A stretch of DNA of 64,000 bases from Gammaproteobacteria bacterium (GTDB taxonomy: Bacteria > Pseudomonadota > Gammaproteobacteria > Pseudomonadales > Cellvibrionaceae), in contig SEBV01000005.1 in NCBI GenBank assembly GCA_004172865.1, positions 156,116-220,115 on the forward strand, written 5' to 3'. A model generated the notes under the pieces. The model did no database searches, had not been told where the DNA came from, and saw only the letters and a program-made list of their open reading frames with translations. Below are positions 18,331 to 26,694 of the stretch, piece by piece. Every line of letters starts with the position of its first letter. The first letter of the stretch is position 1. The position numbers were made by a program, and so were the translations under genes.

Positions 18331-18470
18331 GTTTTGAGATATTGATTGGTGTGAGTTGGTGTATTTTTATTGGTAAGTAGGGATGTGATAGGCTTGCGCC
18401 ATGGTTAGGTTGGACGTAGTTATAAAGTTTGGACTATTATCTGAAATTTCGGAAAATACGAGCTAATAAT

Positions 18471-18983
18471 ATGGAGTTTTTTAATTTGAAATTTACTGAT
18501 CATTTAGCAATTTATGGCGCTTTATTATCCACCTTAGTCTTCTTGTGGAATGTCACGCGCGCAATTCCTAGAATAAAAGTGAAATTGATTTTTGGCTTAG
18601 AAAAAGTGCATGACGATTATGAAGCCGGAGTGTTTATTTTCGTCCAAAATCCATCTTCCAGTGCAGTTCATTTATCAAATATTTCAATTCTTTATCCTTA
18701 TGCAAAGGTCGGAATAGTGGCCCGCTTATCTCATATTTTTAAATATGGACGCATTCCCAAACATTTGGGCTGGGTGCACTCAAGCCTTTCCAATTATCAT
18801 CTGGACAATGGCAATCAGTTGTCTCTTGATCCGGGAAAATCTCATAAGGTGTTTCTGTCAAAGCAAATACTCGACGCTATTTTCCAAAATGGTTTAAGAA
18901 GAGAATTAATCGCTAGCGTGCAAGATCAACTTTGGAATACAACCTACTCAGCTAAATTTCAAGTTATTGAGCCTACGAAATAA
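18471..18983 (+). CDS. membrane-anchored protein, unknown
   Basis: A 170-residue protein not recognised. One N-terminal helix (about residues 10-30, HLAIYGALLSTLVFLWNVT) is followed by a domain with beta-rich character (IKVKLIFGLEKVHDDYEAGVF, FVQNPSSSAVHLSNISI). I use the ATG at 18471 rather than an in-frame TTG at 18429. The segment is AT-rich relative to the core genes and sits in an accessory block between two terminators. Confidence 0.6.
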   Translation: MEFFNLKFTDHLAIYGALLSTLVFLWNVTRAIPRIKVKLIFGLEKVHDDYEAGVFIFVQNPSSSAVHLSNISILYPYAKVGIVARLSHIFKYGRIPKHLGWVHSSLSNYHLDNGNQLSLDPGKSHKVFLSKQILDAIFQNGLRRELIASVQDQLWNTTYSAKFQVIEPTK

Positions 18984-19077
18984 TAATAACTTCATAACTA
19001 GTTCCAATGCAGCTACAACATTTGTACTGTGTTGCATAGATTAAGTCGCAATGTTATGCAAAAAAAGAGAATTGATT

Positions 19078-19521
19078 ATGAAATCCGACAGACCCGAATT
19101 AATAGCAATTGATCATGATGATTTTCATGCTAAGCACATTGGCAAAACTAAAGATAAATTCCAATTTTTTCTAACAACTCCATTTGAGCCTGCAATCGGT
19201 GGTTATGTAGGATGCCAATATATCGCTTTGTTCAAGTTTGATTTACTTGGAAATTTAGTTGAGTCAAAAATTGATAGTTTTGGATCTATGGCTTCTTATT
19301 CTGAGTATGATCAACAATATCTTTCTAGACTGAGTGAACTTGGAGAGGTCGAATATTGCAGAATTGAGGTTAAGCCGTTCTCGATTAAATATAATAATGT
19401 CGAAATTGGACTTATTGTACGCGAACCAAAAAATAAAGATGATGTATGGGCTGTAGAATTATTACCCGGAAACTACATGGCATTTTTTGAACCATGGGAT
19501 AGTGGCGAGTATGATACGTAA
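19078..19521 (+). CDS. small soluble protein of unknown function
   Basis: A 147-residue cytoplasmic protein without signal or membrane segment. The visible motifs are IDHDDFHAKHIGKT near the start, FFLTTPFEPAIGGYVGCQYIAL, and ESKIDSFG. It is acidic with a C-terminal EPWDSGEYD. I choose the ATG at 19078 (AAGAGA upstream) over the ATG at 19051. It is followed 14 bp later by another small acidic protein, so the two are probably co-transcribed. Small acidic pairs can be immunity proteins, but no toxin is seen here. Confidence 0.6.
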   Translation: MKSDRPELIAIDHDDFHAKHIGKTKDKFQFFLTTPFEPAIGGYVGCQYIALFKFDLLGNLVESKIDSFGSMASYSEYDQQYLSRLSELGEVEYCRIEVKPFSIKYNNVEIGLIVREPKNKDDVWAVELLPGNYMAFFEPWDSGEYDT

Positions 19522-19535
19522 ATCAGAGATACATA

Positions 19536-19820
19536 ATGAACCGAAAAAAACTCTTCGCTACCATGCAGAATAAAGAAAATGAATTACATATATCTCCAGA
19601 GCCAAATTGGATTTTGTTCGAGAAGGTCGCCTTTACACTTGAAAATGAATTGGATGGAATTTGGCTAGAGAAAGTGGATGGGCTTGATCAACGTTATTGG
19701 GATTTAAAAATGGATGGTGAAATTATTACTCTCCACATGGAAAACTATTTAGGAATATCAGCTTTCTCTAATTCAAAAGACTTATTGCTACGCGTGAAAA
19801 AGATAATAGAATTGATCTAG
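19536..19820 (+). CDS. small acidic protein of unknown function
   Basis: A 94-residue cytoplasmic protein. The core GLDQRYWDLKMDGEIITLHM then YLGIS suggests a small alpha/beta fold; it faintly recalls DUF3630, but I would not assign it. It lies in an operon with the preceding gene and ends 10 bp before a terminator. Confidence 0.6.
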   Translation: MNRKKLFATMQNKENELHISPEPNWILFEKVAFTLENELDGIWLEKVDGLDQRYWDLKMDGEIITLHMENYLGISAFSNSKDLLLRVKKIIELI

Positions 19821-19830
19821 CGGAAGGATA

Positions 19831-19858
19831 AAAAAACCGGCACATTCGCCGGTTTTTT
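19831..19858. terminator. bidirectional terminator
   Basis: AAAAAACCGG and CCGGTTTTTT form a 10-bp stem with an 8-base loop; it can stop transcripts from both flanking convergent genes. Confidence 0.88.
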
Positions 19859-19882
19859 AATTTTCAGGATATCTAATAAAAA

Positions 19883-20572
19883 TTAGCTAACTTTTCTCGT
19901 CCTCAATCTCGTAGCACCAACTGCAATCAATCCCATCAGCATTAATAAATATCCACTTGGTTCCGGCACGTCTACCTTATTCACCGTCCAATTGCTTGGA
20001 GAGTTTGATTCACCGTAGAGAAAGCCGATGGTGTTGGCGTAGGCCCATGAATAATAGGCGCGTTCTATGTAGAGGTCGTCTTCGTATTTGTACCAATCGC
20101 AATTGCAGGTATTTGCTCCGTGCGTGGATTCGAACCACCAGGTAGTTTTAGTTGGAAGTTTGTAATCATTTGGATCTGTGTCTTCGCCAATGCTGTAGCC
20201 GGGTGACGATTGGGTCAAGGCTAATTCGAAATGCCATGTGCTGGGATTTCCCGTCGAATCCAGGGTTAAATTGCTGTTGATAACTGATAAATTTTCAAGC
20301 TGATAAGGCCATTCAGAAAAATTAACATTCACTGAACCTGATAAAGCTTGCGATGCAGTGGAATTAGCCAAGCCCAAAAAGTTTACAGAGAACGAAGGAT
20401 ATGGTGGATCATCTGATCCTAAATCATCGTCAGGCTGGCCGCCCAAATAACCCTGATTAAAATGCAATGGATTGCTCTGGTAGGTCAGGTCTACATAAGC
20501 GGATGCAGATTGGGTAAACAATAACGCGCCAGAAAAAAACGCCAGCGCATGTAAACGCCTAGTCAATTTCAT
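19883..20572 (-). CDS. PEP-CTERM sorting-domain exported protein (paralogue A)
   Basis: A 229-residue protein with a Sec signal (ALLFTQSASA) and a C-terminal PEP-CTERM tripartite tail: VPEPSGYLL, a hydrophobic helix, and the basic end RLRTRK. Such tails are recognised by exosortases, which process proteins for export with exopolysaccharide. The middle domain is unknown but contains HGANTCNCDWYKYEDDLYIER, shared with the next gene. The start is fixed by TAAGGAGATAG eight bases upstream. No exosortase gene is in the window. Confidence 0.88.
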   Translation of the reverse strand: MKLTRRLHALAFFSGALLFTQSASAYVDLTYQSNPLHFNQGYLGGQPDDDLGSDDPPYPSFSVNFLGLANSTASQALSGSVNVNFSEWPYQLENLSVINSNLTLDSTGNPSTWHFELALTQSSPGYSIGEDTDPNDYKLPTKTTWWFESTHGANTCNCDWYKYEDDLYIERAYYSWAYANTIGFLYGESNSPSNWTVNKVDVPEPSGYLLMLMGLIAVGATRLRTRKVS

Positions 20573-20641
20573 TTCTATCTCCTTACAGTTGTTTGCAGAT
20601 TGTTACCGCGCGATTTAAAAAATATTTCTTTTATTGTATTT

Positions 20642-21292
20642 TTAAATCGCTGTTTTATTACGCATCCGTGTTAGCCCTATGGCTATAAGTCCTAAAAAAA
20701 TCAACGCATAGTTTCTTGGTTCAGGTACTTCTACCGTTTCAATTATCCAGTTATCGAGTGAGTTGGGGCCGCTGTACAAAAACCCTAGCGTGCTTATATA
20801 TTGCCAATCATCCTGACGACGAATATATAAATCCCATTCATTTTTATAAGAGTCGCAATTACACGTGTTAGCGCCGTAATGTGATTCAACATAATATTTT
20901 GAATCGTAAGGTTGATCGTCGGATTGCGGAATATGTTGTTCAAAGACGAATGAGAAATCCCAACCGGCGATTGAACCGTCTTGATGTAATGTGAGGCTGC
21001 CGTTGGATGCGGGAACGCTATTGAATGTGATGGGATAATCCGGAATATCCACCGTTACATCGCCAGAGAGCAAGGCCACTGTTGGCGAAGCACCTGCACT
21101 ATTAAACGACACGTTAAAGGAGAGTGGCGGGAGTTCAGGCGAGCCCACATTTTCGTCTACGCCACCATCTATATAACCCTCAATAAACGGAAGCGGCTGG
21201 CTCGTGTAATTGAGCACGTAGGCGGCGGCAGATTGAGTAAATAGAAGCGCGGACAGAACTGTGAGCACGCCCAAGCGTTCAATGACTTTCAT
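20642..21292 (-). CDS. PEP-CTERM sorting-domain exported protein (paralogue B)
   Basis: A 216-residue protein with a signal peptide (SALLFTQSAAA) and the tail VPEPRNYALIF...TRMRNK. It is a clear paralogue of the gene 69 bp downstream: the same signal peptide style, the same PL(H/P)F...GY start of the mature part, and the motif HYGANTCNCDSYKNEWDLYIRR. The ATG at 21292 follows AAGGAGATAG, nearly the same leader as paralogue A; the longer ORF start at 21328 is rejected. The two are likely one operon. Confidence 0.88.
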   Translation of the reverse strand: MKVIERLGVLTVLSALLFTQSAAAYVLNYTSQPLPFIEGYIDGGVDENVGSPELPPLSFNVSFNSAGASPTVALLSGDVTVDIPDYPITFNSVPASNGSLTLHQDGSIAGWDFSFVFEQHIPQSDDQPYDSKYYVESHYGANTCNCDSYKNEWDLYIRRQDDWQYISTLGFLYSGPNSLDNWIIETVEVPEPRNYALIFLGLIAIGLTRMRNKTAI

Positions 21293-21695
21293 AACTATCT
21301 CCTTAAGTTGCAAAAGCACGACTAACAAACGGATTCGTGAACAATTACGAGTAGCTAAGTGTCACGAATCGCCATGACATTGTCTAGCGATTAACATTAA
21401 TAAGGATGCATTGCAGATCATTATGGCGCCAAAATTTTACAGGATTTTTCTAGCCCTGCAGCAAATGCATATGCTTACTATCGCTTAGATTGATTTACGG
21501 GTAATTTCTCAGGAAGAAATTCTCATGCATTTAATGATGAGATAGATGAAAGGACAAATCACGGCATTAAGTCACTGGATTCCAATAATTTTTATTATAA
21601 AAAAACCGGCCCATAGGCCGGCTTTAGTTGTGCTAATTCACTAGGGCATTAACATAGTCACCATTGATACAGTGACTATTAATGAGGAATGACTT
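21293..21695. other. intergenic region with a possible gene remnant and a hairpin
   Basis: About 400 bp. A short frame around 21414-21491 (reading ADHYGAKILQDFSS) and another at 21494-21613 look weakly coding but end in stops. A hairpin, ACCGGCC / GGCCGGC at about 21604-21622, is followed by TTTAGTTG and could terminate either neighbour. Confidence 0.4.
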
Positions 21696-21887
21696 TTAGA
21701 GTCGAAAATGAGGCAAGTAGCCGCCAGGCAAAATATTGAAGGCGGACAGCAAAATCACAATCAACAAAATAATAAATAAAATACGAACAATTTGTGCGAC
21801 CGGAGCTGGCAAGGGCAGCAAAGATACTAGCCACCAAATTAAACCGAATACAACCAAATACACAATTAAATTAATGATAACGTCCAT
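21696..21887 (-). CDS. small two-helix membrane protein (Thivi_2564-like)
   Basis: A 63-residue protein that is almost entirely hydrophobic: helix 1 at about residues 4-24, a short LPLPAPVAQ turn, and helix 2 at about 33-53 (ILFIILLIVILLSAF). The pattern resembles the small Thivi_2564-type membrane proteins; that name is from memory. A strong AAGGAG Shine-Dalgarno sequence precedes the ATG. Confidence 0.7.
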   Translation of the reverse strand: MDVIINLIVYLVVFGLIWWLVSLLPLPAPVAQIVRILFIILLIVILLSAFNILPGGYLPHFRL

Positions 21888-22035
21888 CGTTTTCTCCTTT
21901 ATTAAAACAGTTATAAAATAGGTTTCTTTTAAGCTATCTTATGGAGCCAGGATTTCAAGCGCCGTGCGCTAGCGTACAAACCACCATATTAAATTCGGGT
22001 CAGCATGCACTCACGAATAACCAGAGAATAAATCA

Positions 22036-22929
22036 ATGCTTTTAACACGCCGCCATTTTTCTAAATTACTAGGTTCAACTATAGCCTTAAGCGCAACCAG
22101 TTATTCGGTGTTAGCGCAGGCAGACAAAAAGCCGCACGATTTGCTCACACAAAGATTAGCGGAACTGGAGAAAAAACTGGGTGGCCGCTTGGGCGTTTTT
22201 ATTCTTGATACACAAACCGGAAAGCATTGGGCGCAGCGCGCGAACGAACGCTTCCCTATGTGCAGCACATTTAAATTAATTGCTTGCGGCGCGGTGCTTG
22301 CAAAAGTAGACGCAGGTAAAGAGGATCTGAATCGCCGCGTTTATTTTGAAAAAAATGATTTAGTTGCCAACTCGCCTATCACTGAAAAACATGCAGGTAG
22401 TGAGGGTATGACCTTTGCCGAAATTTGCGAAGCCGCAATTACCCGCAGCGACAACACCGCGGCAAATATTATTTTAAAAAGCCTGAATGGCCCTTCGGCC
22501 GTTACTGCGTTTGCACGTACTCTTGGTGATTCTGTGTCGCAACTTGATCGCTATGAGACTGAACTCAATGAAGCAACACCGGGTGATATTCGCGACACCA
22601 CTTCGCCAAGCGCTATGGCAGGGAATGTGAATAAACTTTTATTAGGAAATACCCTTACAATAAAATCGCGAGAGCAACTTAAAACCTGGCTCGTTGCTAA
22701 TAAAACAGGCGATGCCAAATTGCGTGCGGGTTTACCAAAAGAATGGATTGTAGGTGATAAAACCGGAGCTGGTAGTTACGGAACTACTAATGACGTTGCG
22801 ATTATTTGGCCTACAAATCGAAAACCTATTATCACCAGTATTTACATCACGGAGCCTAAAGTAAGTTTCGATGAATGCAATGCAGCTTTCGCGGAAATTG
22901 GACGTGCTATTACAGCTGAAATTAACTAA
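22036..22929 (+). CDS. bla: class A beta-lactamase with a Tat-type signal
   Basis: A 297-residue periplasmic serine beta-lactamase. The catalytic motifs are complete: S77-T-F-K80 (Ambler 70-73), S138-D-N140 (130-132), E174..N178 (166-170) and K242-T-G244 (234-236). The N-terminus TRRHFSKLL fits a twin-arginine signal, so export as a folded protein is likely. Cys76 stands at Ambler 69, but its usual carbapenemase partner Cys238 is replaced by Gly (GAGSYGT), so no C69-C238 disulfide can form. It resembles L2-like enzymes more than KPC/SME types. No AmpR-type regulator is adjacent. The hydrolysis spectrum cannot be read from sequence. Confidence 0.95.
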   Translation: MLLTRRHFSKLLGSTIALSATSYSVLAQADKKPHDLLTQRLAELEKKLGGRLGVFILDTQTGKHWAQRANERFPMCSTFKLIACGAVLAKVDAGKEDLNRRVYFEKNDLVANSPITEKHAGSEGMTFAEICEAAITRSDNTAANIILKSLNGPSAVTAFARTLGDSVSQLDRYETELNEATPGDIRDTTSPSAMAGNVNKLLLGNTLTIKSREQLKTWLVANKTGDAKLRAGLPKEWIVGDKTGAGSYGTTNDVAIIWPTNRKPIITSIYITEPKVSFDECNAAFAEIGRAITAEIN

Positions 22930-22942
22930 TCACTTTAAAAAC

Positions 22943-22982
22943 TTTAAATTCCCCGAGAAGATTAAGTCTCGGGGAATTTAAA
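22943..22982. terminator. bidirectional terminator
   Basis: TAAATTCCCCGAGA and TCTCGGGGAATTTA form a 14-bp stem between the convergent bla and halogenase genes. Confidence 0.88.
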
Positions 22983-22984
22983 AT

Positions 22985-24541
22985 TTAAATCTTTTGCAAA
23001 CCGTATTCTTTAATTTTATTAATTAAATCACGATGAGTTGGCAAGCCCTTTAAAAACTCTTTGGTTTTTCTGGAATTTTCCTGAAACGAATATTCGCTTT
23101 GCTGAATTTCAGCGGCAATACTTTTTCGAGCCAAGCGAGTTTTGGTTTCAAAACCCATACCGTAGAGAATGTATTGAAAACTTGCGGAAGGGAACATTTC
23201 ATCGCGCAAGTGCTCATCATAAAACCAGGGTGTTTGATAACTCCATATTTCTAACAGATCTTGCAGGCTCTGCGGAACACTTTCAGGATTGCGATGATCA
23301 ATCCAATATTGCGAATCCGTGCGCTTGGAAAGTACATAATGGAGCTTTAAGAAATCCACTATGTTTTTCCAATGAGTGGTCAACTTGGCGTTGAAGCGAC
23401 GCGCGACAACATCCATTGCTTTACGAGTTTCAGGCAACTGCTCGCTGATAATCTTCGAAGAAATTTCAATCAAAATAATAGCGGATGCTTCCAGCGGTTC
23501 AACAAACCCCGCAGACAAGCCCACGCCCACACAGTTTTTGTGCCAGAAAACTTCACGGTGACCTGGATTGAATTTAATTTTTTTCAAATCAACCGCATCA
23601 GCTTTTTTGCGGCCAATATCTTTCGCAAAATAATCGCGCAATTCTTTTTCAGCAAGCTCATCGGAGATGTGGCTGCTGGAATAAACGTGTCCAACACCGC
23701 GACGGGATGGCAAACCTATGTCCCAAATCCAACCCGCAGTTTGCGCAGTAGAAATAGTGTTAGATGCAATATCGCATTCAGGATCAGGATAGGCAACTTG
23801 CGCTGCAAAAGCGGCATCATTAAAGAGAACATTGCGCGTACTGATAAACGGAATTTGATAATGTTTACCGAGCAAAATCGATGCGAGCCCAGTGCAATCA
23901 ATAAATAAATCGCCCTCAATATCGCCAGTGTTTTGCGTAGCGAGTGAAAGAATATCGCCATTCTCTGCGGGGTTAACTTTAGTGACGTTATCGCGAATAT
24001 ATTTCACGCCTAATTTTTCGCGACAATGTTTTCCTAAAAAAGTCGCGAATTTTGCGGCATCAAGATGATAGGCATAATTGGCAACGCCCGCAAATTCTGG
24101 AGTAGTGATTTGCTTGGGTCCCATGTGCCTGTGGCAAATATGACTTTGAAAAGAAACTGCATCTGCAAATGAAATTTTATCGCGAAAAGTTTGCCAGCTG
24201 TTCGCCAAATTTATTTCTGTGTAACGCTCAGGCAAGGTGAAAGGATGATAATATTCATCATCGTCCTCTCCAGTAGTCCATTTTACAAATTTGGATGCTT
24301 GCTTAAAAGCAACGTCACATTCACGCACCAACTCGGTTTCGGAAATTCCCATTTTCTGCAAGGTTGATCGCATAGTTGGCCAGGTTCCCTCGCCTACTCC
24401 CACCGCCGTAATATCGGGCGATTCGATCAAAGTAACTTCTACACCCGTTGCCGCGGGATGCTCGGCGGCGATGACGCCGGCCACTAGCCAGCCAGCAGTT
24501 CCACCACCCACTATAACGATGCGTTTTATAATATTATCCAT
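22985..24541 (-). CDS. flavin-dependent tryptophan halogenase family protein
   Basis: A 518-residue protein. It has the FAD-binding GGGTAGW motif at residues 12-18, the conserved catalytic Lys80 in AFKQASKF (equivalent to K79 of PrnA), and the WxWxI halogenase motif as GWIWDIGL. In that last motif the usual Pro is Gly. These enzymes use FADH2 and halide to form HOCl-type intermediates. I use the ATG at 24541 instead of the GTG at 24550. It is not next to a TonB-dependent receptor or a reductase, unlike most homologues in this group, so the substrate may be a free indole or other aromatic. Confidence 0.88.
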   Translation of the reverse strand: MDNIIKRIVIVGGGTAGWLVAGVIAAEHPAATGVEVTLIESPDITAVGVGEGTWPTMRSTLQKMGISETELVRECDVAFKQASKFVKWTTGEDDDEYYHPFTLPERYTEINLANSWQTFRDKISFADAVSFQSHICHRHMGPKQITTPEFAGVANYAYHLDAAKFATFLGKHCREKLGVKYIRDNVTKVNPAENGDILSLATQNTGDIEGDLFIDCTGLASILLGKHYQIPFISTRNVLFNDAAFAAQVAYPDPECDIASNTISTAQTAGWIWDIGLPSRRGVGHVYSSSHISDELAEKELRDYFAKDIGRKKADAVDLKKIKFNPGHREVFWHKNCVGVGLSAGFVEPLEASAIILIEISSKIISEQLPETRKAMDVVARRFNAKLTTHWKNIVDFLKLHYVLSKRTDSQYWIDHRNPESVPQSLQDLLEIWSYQTPWFYDEHLRDEMFPSASFQYILYGMGFETKTRLARKSIAAEIQQSEYSFQENSRKTKEFLKGLPTHRDLINKIKEYGLQKI

Positions 24542-24715
24542 AGCGACCACTCAATTTTTATTGTTTAAATGTTTGTACTCTACTGAGCGGCGTAGTCTTG
24601 CTACGCATGTCTAAATTTGCAATGGTTTACTTATCAGTTTTGCCTATGGCACTTCGGTGTATTGATGTCAAAATTTCAGATTATTTTATCGATTAGTAAT
24701 GCAAACAATGTGTAG

Positions 24716-24750
24716 CAACACGCCTTAACCATAAGGCTAAGGCGTATTGC
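24716..24750. other. imperfect hairpin downstream of SDR gene
   Basis: ACGCCTTAACC pairs with GGCTAAGGCGT with one mismatch, and outer GCAA/TTGC extends it. It lacks a clear T tract, so it may be a factor-dependent stop or an RNA-stabilising element. Confidence 0.4.
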
Positions 24751-24800
24751 TAAAGCAATTAATTTTTACAAAGACGCAACAATATTTTTCCTAATACCAA

Positions 24801-25535
24801 TTAAAAAGCGCTGGCAGTTGGGCGAATAATAATTTCATTTACGTCAACATCTTCAGGTTGCTGAAGTGCATATAAAATTCCGCGTGCGATGGCATCTGCC
24901 GTTAGCGAAATTTTGCGGAACTCTTTGAGTGCGCCCGCTGCGGTAGGATCGGTAATATCCGTGCCCAATTCTGTTTCAACTACGCCCGGGCATATCGTGG
25001 TTACGCGCAAGTTTTTTGACTCCTGACGCAAGCCGTCTGAAATCGCCCAGACTGCATATTTAGTTGCGCAATAGACCGCGCCGGTTGGCATGACCATGTG
25101 CGCACCAATGGACGCAACATTGATAAGATGGCCAGACGCCTGCGCTTCCATAATCGGCAATACCGCCGCAATGCCATGGAGCACACCGCGAATATTTACG
25201 TCGATCATTTTGTCCCACTCATCAACTTTCAGTGCGCTCATGGGTGACAAGGGCATAACACCGGCGTTATTAATCAGCACATCTACACGGCCAAAGGTTT
25301 GCTGCGCATAAGCGACAAACGCATTAACGCTCTCTTTTTGGGTAACGTCCAGCGCCTTGAATACCACCTTGGCACCTTTAGCTTGTAGCTCATCTGCAAT
25401 TAATTGCAGCTTTTCAGTTCGCCTTGCACCTAGCACCAGGGTTGCGCCCTGGTCTGCCAATAATCTTGCGGTTGCTTCACCTATGCCGCTACTTGCACCG
25501 GTTACCAGGATGATTTTGTTTTCTAAAGTCTTCAT
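24801..25535 (-). CDS. short-chain dehydrogenase/reductase (YdfG-like)
   Basis: A 244-residue classical SDR: cofactor motif TGASSGIGE at about residues 12-20, NNAGVM near 90, catalytic Ser in NVASIG, and the YxxxK motif YCATKYA near 155. The C-terminal IIIRPTASAF is typical of the YdfG/serine-dehydrogenase-like group. It is divergent from an AraC-type regulator gene 177 bp away, which probably controls it. Confidence 0.9.
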   Translation of the reverse strand: MKTLENKIILVTGASSGIGEATARLLADQGATLVLGARRTEKLQLIADELQAKGAKVVFKALDVTQKESVNAFVAYAQQTFGRVDVLINNAGVMPLSPMSALKVDEWDKMIDVNIRGVLHGIAAVLPIMEAQASGHLINVASIGAHMVMPTGAVYCATKYAVWAISDGLRQESKNLRVTTICPGVVETELGTDITDPTAAGALKEFRKISLTADAIARGILYALQQPEDVDVNEIIIRPTASAF

Positions 25536-25711
25536 TTGAATCTCCGTTATTGAGCCATGATTGGGTTTTAAATATCACCAACACATAATGACGCCCGCGC
25601 TCGAATTCGGTTATCCTGAAAATACAGAGTTATTGCCTAAAAATACAAATTGCAGCTTATTAGGTATATTTATGCCATGATGAATAAAGGCAATTATTGG
25701 GCTTTTCTCCC

Positions 25712-26644
25712 ATGACACAGATCGCACAAACAGCGCACTCCATCGACCCGGCTAAATTTGAAACCTTGATGAATTTGTTCCATCGCCATGTACATGGCGA
25801 TGGAACTCACGACACCAAAATTCAAGCGCTTGGATTAATTAAATCCTCAACGCCTGACCTTCCGATCATGCATCTCGTTTATAAACCAAGCTTGTGTATT
25901 ATTTTGCAGGGCAGGAAAGATGTCTTTTTGAGTGAGCACCAATTTACTTATGCTCAAGGCGATTATTTAGTTTCATCCGTGCATTTACCCGCTAAAGGAT
26001 TGGTAACCGAAGCGACTAAAACACATCCTTATTTATGTATTCAAATCGAATTACATTCAGATGTTATTTACGAGGTAATGAAATCCGCCGAGCTTTCTCT
26101 ACGCAGAGATGAAAAAACTTCGCGCGGTTTATTCGTAGAAAAAATCGATTCATCTTTATTGGATTCCGTCACACGACTATTGCAACTGCTGGACACACCG
26201 CAAGACATCGCCGGTTTATCGGGATTATTTTTGCGTGAAGTTTATTATCGCTTGCTCACCGGCGCGCAAGGCCAAACCGTTAGAGCCGTCGCACTCACCG
26301 GCAGTAAAATGCAGCGAATTTCGCAAGTGCTGCAATTAATGAATAAAGAATTTGATAAACCATTACGCATCGCAGACTTTTGTAAAATTGCGGGAATGAG
26401 TACGGCTTCGTTTCATCAGCATTTTCGTGCTATGACCTTTATGACACCGATTCAGTATCAAAAGCAATTACGACTGTTGGAAGCGCGAAAAATAATGCTA
26501 ACGCAATTGACCGATGCTGCGACGGCCTCCTTTCAAGTCGGTTATGAAAGCCCATCGCAATTTAGCAGAGAATATTCGCGTATGTTTGGTTCTCCACCAG
26601 TTCAAGATATTAAATATTTGCGTCAGGGCATCAATACGTTTTAA
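25712..26644 (+). CDS. AraC-family transcriptional regulator
   Basis: A 310-residue regulator. The N-terminal half is the AraC_N type cupin (PF06719; MHLVYKPSLCIILQGRKDV), and the last ~100 residues hold two helix-turn-helix motifs (IADFCKIAGMSTASFHQHF and ASFQVGYESPSQFSREY). Members of this subgroup commonly sit divergently next to a reductase or SDR gene and activate it in response to aldehydes or oxidants, as here. The ATG at 25712 is preferred over the TTG at 25697. Confidence 0.92.
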   Translation: MTQIAQTAHSIDPAKFETLMNLFHRHVHGDGTHDTKIQALGLIKSSTPDLPIMHLVYKPSLCIILQGRKDVFLSEHQFTYAQGDYLVSSVHLPAKGLVTEATKTHPYLCIQIELHSDVIYEVMKSAELSLRRDEKTSRGLFVEKIDSSLLDSVTRLLQLLDTPQDIAGLSGLFLREVYYRLLTGAQGQTVRAVALTGSKMQRISQVLQLMNKEFDKPLRIADFCKIAGMSTASFHQHFRAMTFMTPIQYQKQLRLLEARKIMLTQLTDAATASFQVGYESPSQFSREYSRMFGSPPVQDIKYLRQGINTF

Positions 26645-26694
26645 CGCAGACCTGCTCAACTGGAAAACACTTTAAAAATTATCAGGCCGAGTTT

